The notes under the pieces were generated by a model, which saw only the letters and a program-made list of their open reading frames with translations, was not told where the DNA came from and did no database searches. The translations under genes were made by a program, and so were the position numbers. Below are positions 36,170 to 49,100 of a stretch of DNA of 64,000 bases, one piece after another. This stretch comes from Moringa oleifera (Eukaryota > Streptophyta > Magnoliopsida > Brassicales > Moringaceae): assembly GCA_021397835.1 (NCBI GenBank), contig JAJFZO010000896.1:1962501-2026500 (forward strand). Direction: 5' to 3'. The stretch's first letter is position 1; each line of letters begins with the position of its first letter.

Positions 36170-37106
36170 CTCATGGCTGTTTATTTCCTATAGTACCAAT
36201 GCACTGTAAAAAAAATGCTTTCTTGACAACATAGGGACCATCTTAATTTAGTGGCTACTTGCCCCTAGGGTCAACAATGTTCTCGAGAATTCTTTTCAAA
36301 ACTAAATCTCCTTTGAATACCTTCAGATGTACTTTCATATTGTATTCATTCTCTTTAGATATAACTATCCATGGCAAAGAGCTTCAACCTTTTCTTTTCA
36401 ATAAGGTTTAACTGCTTATACTTGGCTCTAATCCATTTTTCTTCTTCTAACTTTGCTTCCATTAGTATTCTCAAAGATGGAATTTCTACTTTAATTAGTA
36501 CTATAACCTTAATCCCGTATACTAATGAATATGGAATTGCTCTAGTGGAAGTTCGATCATTTTTTTTTTCCTGTGTGTAATGCCAAGTATAGCATCTCAT
36601 ACAAATCTTTGTAAGTTACTATCATCTTTTATAAAATTTTATTAATATTTTTGTTAGCAGTTTCAATTGCTCCACTCATTTTTGGTTAGTATTTTATTAA
36701 ATTATGGTGTTTTGTTTTATACTAAGTATACATTCTCATCATCGCCCTATTGTTAAGATTTAGTGCATTATCTAAAATGATTCACTTTGAGTATCTATAT
36801 TGGCATATTATTTCTTTTACATGAATCAATTCATAACTGCTTTTGTAACATTGGTGAATGTCCCTACTTCTATGCATTTCGTGAAGTAGTCTATGAAGAC
36901 TAATATGAATTGGTGTTCGTTCGGGGCATTTGAAGTGATTGACCCTATTATATCAAAAATCCAAATAAAAAATGGCCACAAAAAATCCATCATATGTAAA
37001 GGCAATAGTGGAGGCATATTTTATCACCATAAATCTGGTAATTATGGCACCTCTGTACATATTGAATGCAATCTCTTTCTATTATGAGCAAAACATGCCC
37101 TACTCT
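36170..37106 (-). pseudogene. Element B: integrase core and C-terminal region
   Basis: The open part 36826-37017 contains WIFDIIGSI with the first catalytic Asp, and HQFILVFIDYFTKCIEVGTF. Further on are IILDNALNLNNRAMM (second Asp) and PKMSGAIETANKNINKIL (Glu kept), followed by 36355-36600 with LVYGIKVIVLIKVEIPSLRI and KYKQLNLIEKKRL. The C-terminal part reads DLVLKRIL and PYVVKKAF. All three D,D,E catalytic positions survive, unlike element P, but stops and frame changes make it non-functional. The N-terminal part continues across C1 at 41892-42035. Confidence 0.8.
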
Positions 37107-38786
37107 CACCAAAAGAAAACAAGGTTCTTATGACAGGCAATGCTCGTCATAAAAAGCCTTTTATAATTGTCAGAAAAATGTCGTTATAAGTGATGACATA
37201 AAAACTTTGTGATAGCCAGTGAAGACTGTCATAAATTTTTGATAGTTTTCAATCGTCATAAGTCTATTAAAGTTTTTATGATAGTTTGTTAGAGACTATC
37301 GTAAAAAACTCTTGACGGTCATCTGAAACTATCATAAAAACCCATATAAAACTTATGATGGTTTTCGTGACAGTCATAATTATGTTTTTATACATCTTAT
37401 TAATTAATTAAAATTTTTATTTTTATAATTTTTATTTAATTAATTAATATTTATCATTTATTTAATTGTTTTTGCAATTGTAATAGTCAAACAATACAAA
37501 TAATATCAAACAGTAAAAGTTATATATTTAAATAAAACCATGGTCATTTTACAACATATAAGAATAAAAAATTTTAAAAAATATTTTTACAGCTAAAGAA
37601 GGTTCATCTGCACTACTCTCTTTCTAGCATTACATCATTAAACTAAAAATAATACATTTTTCTAAACTAAAGCATCAAAAAATGCCTAGTGAAGGATGTC
37701 ACTTCTACAATAGTTATAGAACAAATTCATTATTAGATCATCTCTATTAGGTATATAGTTTACATATCAAAGTAAATAAGTAATTGTAGTAAAACTTAGA
37801 AATCAAATGTAATGCAAATTAAGCAAAACTCTTCATTGACAACCAAATGAAATTTTTATTAAATGCCCATGTGATAATCACTAGAGCCAAAATCAAAATG
37901 AATACAGAGTAATGTGTTGTTCATCTTAATGCCAATTGCAATGATTCCTTCCATTCTAATCTATCAAGCCCATCAAAAATTCCCCTACGAAACTCACCAC
38001 AGTGAAGAGGTATGAAGTGACATGCCCTTAATAACCCATTTCACTTTAAAAGTGGCTAAGCCAAGCCTTTTAAGCTCCAACACAAAATGTGCATGCTTGT
38101 TATTGTAACCATCATCCTAGCACATGAGTTAACTTTATGGAAACAAGCCCACTAAATTTGCTAGAAGAAAATATTTTTTGAAAAGATAAAGATAACAGAA
38201 AATGATAAACCTTACTAGATAGGAAGTTTTAATTGAGAACACTAAGTACAACACAACAAAGAACCATTCAAAATTATTATTATCATTTTATCATCTCCTA
38301 TTAAAAGATCCTAGAAATAACTTAGAAACGACATCAACAGCATGATCTTACATGATTTTCTTTCTTTTTTCTTTTAAGCTTCAATTATATTAGGCTTGCT
38401 TAAGATGAACATACATGAAGATTGCTTTTGAGGTTACTAAGGTCTTATCGGCCAGAATGAATATAGCGATCAGATTTAAGAGGATAAATTCCACTTAATA
38501 TTAGAAACACATGATGAAAGGATAGATTATATAGAATTAATATTAAATAAGAAACAAATAGTTGTAAATAATTTTTTATAGACTAAACAATGAAACATGC
38601 TTCTTTGCATAGGACCTTTACACGGTAAAGGTTAGCTGATTCGCACTCATTTATTACAACATCAAAGAATCACTAATCATGACATTTTTCCATCTTCATG
38701 AGTTAAACTATTTGCTTACTAAATAATATCAAACATACCAACATTAGTACTTACAAGGCAAAAAACTTAACTTCTTGTGTGCAAGG

Positions 38787-39047
38787 CTAATATGCTACAA
38801 AGGTGCTGCCAGATGAAAAGTAACTAGGAGTGAAGCAAGTTATACCTATGTACTTGAATGCTTTTTGCTCATTTTTATCCCCTAAAACTATCTGCCCAAG
38901 ATATAAACAAATATCATAACATGTTTTGAGTTTTATCCTTTCAAAATTTGAAACAAATCCAAGATAAATATAAGAATATCTTAGTACTAATAAAAATACA
39001 CATAATAGCTTTTCAAGTAGATCAAAATAGAATTTGTATAGTTCCAT
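38787..39047 (-). other. Unrecognised open frame inside C1
   Basis: 86 codons with hydrophobic, Cys- and Tyr-containing content. I recognise no domain and see no splice signals that clearly extend it. It may be cargo or chance. Confidence 0.2.
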
Positions 39048-41316
39048 CGTTTACTGATTCATTACTTTACTGAAGTAGAGGCTTTGATTGATGAAAGAAG
39101 CACAGTCACAACTCCAACTACTAGAGGTTTAACATTATATTATAAGAAACATGTCCTTGGTGCCTCTTATAATGCTAACATAGAGATCCATTTTTCCTTA
39201 TGACAGGAAGACATATGCTTCTGTTTTGTTGATAGTTATGACTAAATTAGCATGGCATTAAAGATTGCAAATTATAGTGGTTTTATTCGACTAGACTGCA
39301 CAACTAAAAATAACATTAGATATTTGAATGAATGGCTGATCCATATAAAATCTTAAGGATCTAAGCTATTTAAATTAAAAGGTGGCCTATTTGATGATTT
39401 AAAACACTCTATACTTGTTTGAAACAAATACCTACCATCACACTACATGGTTAGACTTAGATTACTACTTTGATTTCTAATAGAATAAGGCCATTCTCTG
39501 TCTCATCAAGTTCTAACACATGTAACAACTCATTCTTTTGGATTGTTGCATACTTAATAATATCAAAAAGTTAAGATTAGGGACCATCTATTTTATTGGC
39601 ACCTAAATGCCAAATGTGGGATCCCTACCATATTGATTAAAAAAAAAAAAAACAATAACTTGATCCTTACTTTTGCTACCCTTCACAAAGTTTCCAAGGA
39701 CCATCCTGTAAAGAGCAGCAATGGCTCTGTTTAACGATAAATCCATGAAACTTGATGTCCTCAAAATTAGGTCTAAGGAATTTCTCATCTCAAAAAAATA
39801 AAAATAAAAATCCATGGCATTTCATAATGCATAGAATAAGTTCAAGTCAATGGAGCTCATGGTGTCCAAAGACAAACACAGATCCTCTTGGCACTGAAAA
39901 GTTAAAGTTAATTTGTTTCAGAAGGTAAGCTAGGTTACAGAGCTTCATATAATGTTCTTTTTACTCCTCAAATGTAATGCATTTGATATTTAAAGTTATA
40001 TGTTTTTTGACTATTTCACTTGTATAAAGTTAGTTGTCGATTTTTCATTTTTTTCTTTAGTCTTTATATGAGGACGGATAATGTGAATTATTATGAGGAC
40101 AGACCAAGATTTATTAAGTGATAATATTTTAGGAAAATTGTCTTCTAATGAGAGGTGAAATTATAACTCTTGTCTTAATTCACTATTACAAATGAAGCAA
40201 TCCTAAAATTACTTCTTTGCATTATCATGCTTTAGTCAGATTTAAAAATCATAAAAGGCAATCAACTACTTCACACCATGAGGATGAAAATATAGACTTG
40301 AAGATTGATTACAAGTCATTCAAGAGAAATAGGTGTAAGCAGCTGCAAATTGATTGTTTCATTTACTAAAGTTGTTATAGCATTAAATCCTTTTAAGAGC
40401 AAATAGGGTTATATTTGCATTTACCGATGATCAAATATGACAATTTTATTGTTATAAGTAACAAAAGCAAGTTAATGATAGAGAGCAGTGTAATTTAAAT
40501 TAGATTCACAAACACCAAATGTCTCTTTACTGGGGTGAATACACAACGAAAAATAATAATAAGAAGAAAAGAAAAACAAATTATAAAAAGATTTTCTTGA
40601 TTGTCCTCATTATGATGCAGGGATACCTAGCTTACATTCTCTTGAAGCCTCATTCTCTTCAATTGATCTTTCTATCAATTTCTCATACTGCTTTCTTTTT
40701 TCGTCTCAATCATTTGCTTCAACAAATTAAGGTCTTTTATTAATTTATTGGTAATTCCATTTCCAGTTTTAATATCTCGATCAATTAACTTTTATTTAGG
40801 TCATCTTAAGGCTTTAATAAATCTAAGTATAATTTAAAACTCTAAGTGGTGGAATGTAACCACCAATAAGATACATAGCTAAAACTACAAATAATTTGAG
40901 CTCATAAAATTAGAAAAATGAAATTCACCATGATCACTAAAACCTAATCCAATTTTCAATTTGTATGAAACTGATAAGGGTAACTAAAACAAGCAAAGTA
41001 GGGAATAGGAAGAGCAATATGTACCTTGATTTTGACTAGGTTATGTGACTTGAACAGTAGTGAAATATAGAAAGGACAAAGGGGAGAGAGGCGTGCTTGT
41101 GTAATTTCACATAGAATGAGGTGTTGCTTTATAACGGTGATAGAAACCCTTTGTGGATTTATGATGAAACAAAATTGTCATGAAAAAAATTATGATGGAT
41201 AAAAAAAAGATTGCCATATTTAACATTTTTAAATTTATGATGGTTTTAAAAAATTATCATGAAAAAGCATCATAAGAAGTTATGTTTTTCTTATAATGAC
41301 AAGAAAAGTGATCCAG

Positions 41317-41680
41317 TTATGAGTATAGCTTACTTAGGAGCTTCATAAATGGACATAGACAATTTCTGATAAGAGAATCAAATAGAGACAAGAGATCTTG
41401 TGTTGCATCAAGATCAGATAGATGGTGGTAACCCATCAAGGAAAGTTTCAAAATGAAAATCTTGAAAGCTTTTTGTAAAGTTTGGCCCTCTAGACTAGAT
41501 GAAGCCTTTGTGTTAAATTCAATGTTAATAAAGGTGATGAAGATGCCTCGTTGATTGTAAAAGCTTTGCAATCTACATCAAGGCATTTAAGGGACCTTAT
41601 GATGGGTAAAAGAGTGGATTCTTGTAAATCAAATGGCTAGCACATTATAAATTCTTCCCAAAGAATGGGTTAATTTCGTC
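41317..41680 (-). pseudogene. Possible captured gene fragment in C1
   Basis: One minus-strand frame contains DVDCKAFTINEASSSPLLTL, followed by a stop and RAKLYKKL-like residues, which has the look of real coding sequence. It lies between an internal CACTA-like terminus (ending 41298) and the outer right subterminal repeats (41700 on). I cannot name the source gene. The overlapping 84-codon frame (41317-41571) is another reading of the same stretch. Confidence 0.35.
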
Positions 41681-41891
41681 CCTCGTTACTATTTCTTTTC
41701 AAATAAAAAGAAATTGTCTATTAATGGCAGTCTCTACAACTATCATATTTTAACTTTTTTATGACGATCCTTCAAAACCATCATATATTTTAACTTTTTT
41801 ATGATGATTTTTATTGACTATCATAAATACATGACAGTCATTAAATGCCCGTCATAAAAAATCATTATCTTTTCTCTTTATTTTAGTAGTG

Positions 41892-42035
41892 TCTCATAAT
41901 TTATTACATCATCATTGGGTTTTTACCATGAGTTTCAAATGTCCTTTTATATGTTTTCCTTAAAATGTTTTGTGCCTTTGTCTTAACGCGTGTAAGCAAT
42001 AATTGATTGAAGCTCCTCTTATATAAAACTTCCCG
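41892..42035 (-). pseudogene. Element B: integrase N-terminal fragment between C1 and C2
   Basis: The minus strand reads VLYKRSFNQLLLTRVKTKAQ, which corresponds to KKSFNQMLLRCVDEAKYK in element P at about 19678. It is a 144-bp island of retroelement sequence left between two transposon insertions. Confidence 0.75.
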
Positions 42036-45000
42036 CACTACAACAAATTCAAAAAATTCTAACGAAAGGGAACTATTGGAATGTAAAATTCCAACAAAAA
42101 TTCTCTCAAAAATGAAGTTGTTAGAAAAATTGGTATGAAAAAGGTGAAATTCCAACAGAAACAAATACCATCAGAATAATTTCAATATATTCAAACGGTT
42201 TTTTTGTTGGAATATTAATATATATTATATTAATAAATTTATTTAATATATTAATTTAAAAAAATTCAACTATTGTCGAGACCGTTAGAAAATTTATAAA
42301 AATATTTTTTTTAATAAAATAATATGAAATCAAATATTCAACAAAGATAGTCAGAGTAAGTTGCACCGTTGGAATTCATATGATAGTTTTTATGGTAGAT
42401 ATGCCATGAGAATTTTGAATAGTTCTTTCGAAAACTTTCTGTTGTAATTTTATTGAAATAAAAATTCTTACAGAAATCTTTCGGTGAGAAAGTTTAATAT
42501 TTGTACAATATTATTTTTGCAAGAATTTTGAAATATTCTTTTGAAAAAGTTTCTGTTGGAACTTTTTTGAAATAAAAACTCTTACAGATTTTAATTCGTA
42601 AGAAAGTAAAATATTCTTGCAATAATACTTTCATAGGAATTCTGAATTTTTCTATAGAAAAAAATTTTGTTGAAATTTTATTGAAATGAAAATTCTTATG
42701 ATTTATATTTTGTAAGAAAGTTCAGCAAAAATTTGTATATAACAAATAATTAATAAATTATATATTTAAATAATTTAATTTATGAAAATATTTTATAAAA
42801 ATTTTGAAATCACAAAAGATACCTTTTTTCAACGATAATATTTTCGTGAGAGATTTAGAAATGGATGTAAAAAAAATATTATTTCAAATTATTATTTATT
42901 TTTATTAAAATAATACCTTTAAGATTAATACATTAAAATAATAAAATATATTTTTAATTAATAAAAATATTAAATATAACATATTTTTATTTACAATTAT
43001 ATATTTGATTATGAATACACAATTTTAACTAATAATTGTGAACCATGAAAAAATATATCTATTAAAATTTTAAATATAAATAAATTATTTTATAAATAAA
43101 ATAATAATAATAAAATTATATAAAACTAATATTAAATAACAAGCCATCATATTGCCCAAATTTAGAATATATACACACAAAATATTCGAACTAATAATAA
43201 TATAATCTAAGCATCACCCATAAAATCATCACCATTGCCAACGCAATTGTCGACACCATCACCATCACCAGCTCTGTCACTATCACCATCACCATCACTA
43301 TCACCAATTATGCTGGAAGAAGCACCCTATGTAAAGACCTAGCTGTCTACTCAATTGTCTCATAAGTTTATTAAGAAGATTTTTTGTGGAGACCATTTTT
43401 TTCCTAAGCTCATTTTCTCTATGATCTCTTATCTTCATCTATTTAAGCATCTCCTCTCTTAGGCCCCTCTATTAATTCTCCATCATATCATGTACCTTTT
43501 GCAGTCATCCTTCCGTTTTTCCCTTTACTCTTCTCTCTCAACACGTTCTCGTTGAAGACGTTCTTCTGTCGCAACACATTCTCTATCAAACTGTTATTGC
43601 ATCTCTTCAAAGCAAAACATCATTTACTGCATTGAAATACTAGATGGTCCATAAAAGGCAACCTCCTACCCAAACCCATATGCCTTACCCTTCTCATTCT
43701 TTCCACCTGTAGCCTAAAAAAACGGGTGAAATTATCAACCGATGATCCCGAGGTAAGGGTATCCTTTCTTAATTTTTCATAACCAACCGACATAAAAATG
43801 ACAACAAAATAAAATCAAAACTTATTAAAGCAAGATAAAACAATAGTTCTATACCAATAAGACCATATCATTACAATAACCCAAAATGCAAATCTATTTA
43901 TACAACTTCATCTTAACACCCAAAAACTTAATTAACTACTTAAGAAATATTATTAATTATCAAAGAAATCGTATCATTAAAACAGTGAACTGTTAGTATC
44001 ACTTCATCATATAACTCACAAGTCCAACTACAGATTTTAGATCAAAAGAAAAATGCAAAGAAATAGCTTATCAAATCAATCTTTTTGTACATTTCTCATG
44101 ATAAAAAAAACTATAATAAAACATAATAATACCACCACATTATTGCATGATAGTATAGAAAAAACAAGTTTTAATGATCTGTACTCTAAATTCAAACCCA
44201 TTCTCTTTCATTTGTAAATCTTGACTTGTTCATCTATCCATAAAGTAGAACAACAACACATAGTATCCCAGTAATCAAAATCCTAAACTTAGTCATCTAT
44301 ATTGTTCTTATACCATTCAACATGTTTCATTTTTTTAATCAAAATCAATTAATACATATTATCATGGTGACAAACATATTTTATTATGTATACTCAGTTA
44401 AATTTGTGCAGTTCTCTCCATGGCCCATGTATTGGTCTCTTCATTATGGTTTAATTTTTGGAAGAGCTCTAGCATGTTAGGATCCTTCCCAAGTTGATTA
44501 GCTTAATAAGTAACAAAAGAAAAATATAAATTAAAACGGTAACTAAATGTATGATAAATAATGGAAATAACTAATGGAAGTAAAAACTTATCATCCGTCT
44601 TCTATGCTTAAAATAGAAATAGATCCTCCTAGATGCACAACAGCTTCATTAATAGCCCAATTATTTCTATTCCACTATAATACCTGAAAGAAAGTCGAGT
44701 CTATCATCAATTTAGCCCATAACGCATCCCAAATTTGAAGGCTCATCCATGACCCTTTGATTTCTTCTTTCTGATTGATGCTAGACTCAATTAAATAACC
44801 TCTGCAAACATAGTCCCCCATAATCGTCTAGCAAAACCATCCATGAGTGTTCCCACCAACATTTTTTCTATAATGACATTAAACTCAAATTAGTAAGTAA
44901 GGATATAAAATTACTCTAATTATAAAAATATCATATATTATTTATTAAATGACATGGAAGTTTACATTACCTAAAATTCAAGCCACCGCAAGTCACGGAC

Positions 45001-45560
45001 ATCAATTGGGGCTTCATACCATCTTGTCCATGGTTGATCAAACTTTAACTTGATAATTTTAGACATAATGGCAACCGTCCTACATCCTGGTAACATCTTG
45101 TAAAAATATATTTTGAAAACATGTAAGTAAAAAAAAAAAAAAAGAAGACAAAATATGTAATGTTCATATAATTACAATAAAGTAAAAAAGTTTAGTTATT
45201 ATACTCTTTTCCAACGGGCTGAATATATAGCCTATTATCTCCTATTGTACATTCTAACTCTATCGATGGTGTGAGTTGTAGCATCTCAATGTGATGGTGT
45301 ATGCTTTAAAGATGATGGTTGAGGGGATGATATGTCAAACGAAGGTGATGGAGATAGAAATGATGATGTGTGAGTGGAAGGTAACCTACATGAGCGGAAG
45401 GCAATCCAACGTGAGTAGAAGATGATCTTGTATGAACAATAACAGATGAGTCCAACCTGTAGGACCATTTACCCTTGCCTCTACTAGTATGTCCTTTACA
45501 TCCCCCTTTCTCAGACATCTAAACAATAAACATTATATGTTAAGTGAGGGAATTAATCAT
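42036..45560 (-). mobile_element. C2: CACTA-type element carrying a TNP1-like gene, right end not found
   Basis: The left terminus is CACTACAACAAATTC at 42036, preceded by CCG. Its subterminal region (42050-42860) holds repeated TTCCAACAGAAA and TTTCTGTTGGAA words in both orientations, a motif set different from the other CACTA elements here. The interior carries a minus-strand TNP1-like gene (43207-45518) and no TNP2-like gene. No GTAGTG terminus is present before the B flank near 45690, so the 5' end and adjoining DNA appear deleted. The right boundary given is approximate. Confidence 0.65.
43207..45518 (-). pseudogene. C2 TNP1-like gene (plant transposase, Ptta/En/Spm family)
   Basis: The start MSEKGGCKGHTSRGKGKW (45518 downward) is the Gly/Arg/Lys-rich N-terminus common in this family. 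Pieces at 45070-44930 read KIIKLKFDQPWTRWYEAP and VRDLRWLEF, matching the family's '...W..F...F.W' region. Further on, GGKNEKGKAYGFG (about 43725-43690) is the conserved GGxxKKGRVYGxG motif. The C-terminus is acidic (GDSDGDGDSDRAGDGDG), ending with a stop at 43207-43209. Introns and several stops interrupt it. It is probably a DNA-binding protein for subterminal repeats, now inactive. Confidence 0.7.
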
Positions 45561-45699
45561 AGAAATCTCATTGAGCTGGCGAATACATTGAAATCTATGA
45601 ACAATAAAAATGATATACTGAAGTACTCAGATTTGTCATCTTCAAATATTTCAATTGTTGCATAATGAGCTGGCGATTATTTTGTACTTTTTTTTTTTT

Positions 45700-45907
45700 A
45701 AACTACTTGCTCTAGACCATTAACTTGAAACATTGATGCTAATGTAGCCAAAGCATCTACCATTTGATTTTCTTCCCTTTAAAAATGATGAAAATTAATT
45801 TTTCTAAAAAATTTTATCAATTTTTTCACTAAAGTATGATACTTGATCAACTTAAGATTTTTCGTCATCTAATCTCCTTTCAATTAATAAAATTACCAAT
45901 GTAGAAC
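45700..45907 (-). pseudogene. Element B: second RNase H, distal part
   Basis: Minus-strand pieces resemble P 19300-19440, including a REENQMVDALATLASMF-like reading (frame-shifted). The other half of the domain lies beyond C3 at 49422-49628. Confidence 0.65.
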
Positions 45908-46429
45908 CACTACAAAAAAATCTGGTTTTAATGACAAATAAATTCATTGCTAAAAAATTAAAAAAAAATCTGTTACTAAATTTTTTAGCGACAGATTAAC
46001 GAAAGATAAAATTGGTAGTTAAAATTATTGTCACAAAAAAAACTAACGGCTGAATTTTGTATCTGTCGTTAGTTAGCGACTGATTCGCGATTGATACAAA
46101 TTTGTTTCTAGGTTAACGATCGATTTATATCAGTCACTAGTTTAACGACAGTTACAAAATTCTGTCACTAGTTTAGCGACCGACATCAATCTGTCAATAA
46201 ACTAGCGGCCGACATGAATCAATTGTTAAACTAGCGATCGATTCATATCGATCACTAAGCTAACTACTGATTAGCGACTAATAAATCTTTCATTACTAAA
46301 ATAAATATTTTTAAAAAATTAATTTTAAATTATAGCTAAACAAAATAAAATAAAATAAAACTAAATAAAATATAATAAAACACAATAATAAATATAATTT
46401 ATTCTCATTAAATACAATATTCATACAAG

Positions 46430-46905
46430 AAATTGCATCTAATTATTAGGCATGCTGGGGGTGTGCTTCCTAAAAGGAGACCCTCTATCCTGTGGATGCA
46501 CTCATTCATATCAACCTCTCTTTGTAAGCGCTCCTGTAACTTGGTCTCGAAGCATATGCGATCATACTCCGTCACCCTACGTTCCTCCTCTAATCGCTCT
46601 TATAAAGTCCTACACTCCTTCATACACTCCTTTATAGACTTACACTCCAGCTCTATGTGCTTTTCCATAGCCTTCATCTGACAGCGCGTACCTTGCATAG
46701 CTATATCATTAACAGAGTGTCCATTACTGGAGCTACAACTTAAACACCATGATAAAGCTTGGCTCTTAAGTCCATACACTCAATGCTTTTTCTCTCTACC
46801 TACTACCTCTTAGTAAAGCTTATTATATTCTACGTTAAGCATATCAGAAGATCCCTCTTGTAGTTGAGAAGCTGAGGCAACCAACTCTTCAAAGACTTCC
46901 TACAA
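46430..46905 (-). pseudogene. C3 TNP1-like C-terminal fragment
   Basis: The minus strand is homologous to C0 32150-32372: both share GGAGCGCTTACAAAGAGAG and ATGAATGAGTGCATCC (written on the coding strand). The encoded segment is a coiled-coil-like stretch rich in Glu, Arg and Lys. The plus-strand frames at 46433-46681 are shadows. Confidence 0.7.
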
Positions 46906-47379
46906 TAACTAATTTTTTTTTTTTTTAACTTACTCATTAGTTGAACCAAATAGTGAAGTAAACAAAGATATCATTAGAGTTATTTGTTAAATGTTAAAGA
47001 TAGCAAACATACATTTACTTTCTTGTAATGTTCATTTATGAACTCATCAAGATTAGACTTCCTAGTGTGAGTGTATTTGAAAAGCTCAATTACCGTAGGC
47101 TCACAACCCCATTCCTGTGCCTAAAAAAATTAAAATACATAATAAATAATCATAGTGTTTTCATTTATATTTGTTTAAATAAGTTAAATATCATACATAC
47201 CAAGCGTTGATAATGGCTTTGCAATAAACATAAACTGGTACTATATCAAGAGGGACTTAATCTGGGTTTGCATGTTTTGCTTCATCGATTGCGAGACATA
47301 GTAATTATTTGATAAACAAATAACATTATTTAACATATAATTGCATCTACATTAACAATTAACATCTAATTAATTTAAT

Positions 47380-48060
47380 TTGCGTAAAAATTTAATTAAA
47401 TTACTTATCATATGTAAATTGCAATATCTAATTAAACTATTATCTAAATCTAACATAAAGTAAAATTTAGTAACAAATAAAATTAACAACTCCAAAATTT
47501 AACTAACATTTAAGTAACTTAATTTTCATAAAAATCTAATTAAATTATTTATCTCATAAAATTACAATCTAATTAAATTATTATCTATCAATCAATAACA
47601 AACTAATTTTATTAATAAAATTAAAAAATACAAAATTTAATTAACATCTAACTAATTTAAATTTTATAAAAATCTAATTAAATTATTTATCTCAAATTAC
47701 ATTTTATTTAAACTATTATCTATCTAATCTAATTTTAATTAACCTATAAAATTAATAATTACAAAATTTAATTAATACTTAACTAATTTAAATTTCATAA
47801 AAATCTAATTAAATTATTTTTTAAAATTACAAACTAATTAAATTATTTTTTAAATAATCTAATATACAGTAAATTTATTAACAAATCAAATTCAAAATTA
47901 CATATTTTAATTAATAGTTGACTAATTTAAATTTCATAAAAATCTAATTAAAATATTTATCTCAAATTATAACCAAATTCAATCATTACCCAAATAATAT
48001 AACAAAAATTAAATTTATTAAAATATAAAATAAATAACTAAAAAATTTATTTACAATCTA
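47380..48060. repeat. AT-rich tandem array in C3, period about 138 bp
   Basis: The marker TAAAAATCTAATTAAATTA recurs at about 47384, 47528, 47666, 47797 and 47936, giving spacings of 144, 138, 131 and 139 bp. Each unit also holds TTTAATTAACATCTAACTAA and TAATAAAATTAA words. The array is the reverse-complement counterpart of the one in C0 (25560-26430). Confidence 0.8.
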
Positions 48061-48639
48061 AATAATTTTTATAATTACTAAATCTAATCATAGTATTTGT
48101 ATACAAGATTTTCCAACCATCAATATTAGTAATAAAAAATTTTACAATTGCCTATAAAAATTATTAAGCAAAAAAGGCAATCTTGTGCAATGAAATAGAA
48201 GATGGTTGTTCATGGTGGAGAAAATAAAGGAGAAAATGGTACAAACCGAGAATTTAGATAGAGGGAGTTGTATAGATAAATATGAATATGATACAATAAG
48301 ATAAATGAGGAAAAGGGAGTAACGCTCGCATGAAAGGAAAAAAAATTAGGAAGCTATATAGATAGATGTAGAAATAGTAAGAGAAATGAGGGGAAAGGGA
48401 GCGAGTGAAAGAAAAAACATTAGAAAGCTAAAATGATAGTTTAGAGATAGCAAGAGAATTGAGGGGATAAGAAAAGATGCTCGCATGAAAGGAAAAAAAA
48501 AATTAAAGTTTGAATTTAACGATGGCAGTAAGTAGGCATCGCTGACTCAGTAGTGAATTCCAATGATTGACATCCTGTTCATCGCTGACTCAATAGTGAA
48601 ATCTACCAAGAAAAACGTAAGCCATAGGTGGTCGGCAAG

Positions 48640-49100
48640 CATCACTCATACGCTGCCTTTGCATGCGACCATGCATGGAGGCCTTTATGGCCAAGCATGG
48701 ATGCTACCTACGAAGGCCATGGTTACTTTTGTGGGCGGCCATGCATGGAGGCCTTTATTTTCGTGCATGGTTGCCTTCGTGACTAAGCATGGCTACTGCC
48801 TTCAAAAGCTGTGGCTGCCTTCGTGGCCATGCATGGCTACCTGCAAAGGCTACTAGCTTGCTTCCTCGATGGCCATGCATGGCTACCTTCGAAGGTGGCT
48901 AGCTTGCTACCTTCGAAGGCGACCAGCTTGCTTCCACGGTGGCCATGCATGGCTGCCTTCGAAGGGCTCTAGCTTGCTACCTCAATGGCCATGCATGGCT
49001 GCCTTCAAAGGTAGCAAGGTGGCAGTCGTTACTACTTTTGAAGGCAACAAGGAAGCTGGTGGCCATCACTAGCTTCGAAGGTAACAAGCGCAGCCTTGGC
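48640..49100. repeat. GC-rich minisatellite in C3 with repeated CCATGCATGG
   Basis: Units combine CCATGCATGGCTGCCTTCGAAGG with GCTAGCTTGCTACC. The palindrome CCATGCATGG occurs near 48669, 48742, 48823, 48871, 48942 and 48987. TTCGAAGG words (about 48890-49085) alternate with it. The overlapping open frames on the plus strand (48563-49124) result from the GC-rich repeat and are not considered genes. CATGCA is the RY element recognised by plant B3 factors. Confidence 0.8.

Larger units (their letters stand above)
37107..41891. mobile_element. C1: CACTA-type element in B integrase, target duplication TCT
   Basis: The left terminus CACCAAAAGAAAACAAGG (37107) and the right terminus, in reverse complement CACTACTAAAATAAAG (41891), are flanked by the 3-bp direct repeat TCT (37104-37106 and 41892-41894). 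CACTA elements make 3-bp duplications. Subterminal repeats with TATGACGGTC/GACTGTCATAAA words lie at 37130-37390 and 41700-41891, with a further set at 41110-41298. Joining the outer flanks restores the integrase order. At 4.8 kb it has no recognisable transposase, but contains minus-strand exon-like pieces (for example 40640-40735 with KRKQYEKLIERSIEENEASR, and 41317-41680) that may be captured host sequence. It belongs to the same family as C4. Confidence 0.85.

Noticed and set aside
37104..41298. C1 ending at the inner terminus 41298
   Set aside because: The 3-bp duplication TCT and the return of integrase sequence both support the outer end at 41891.
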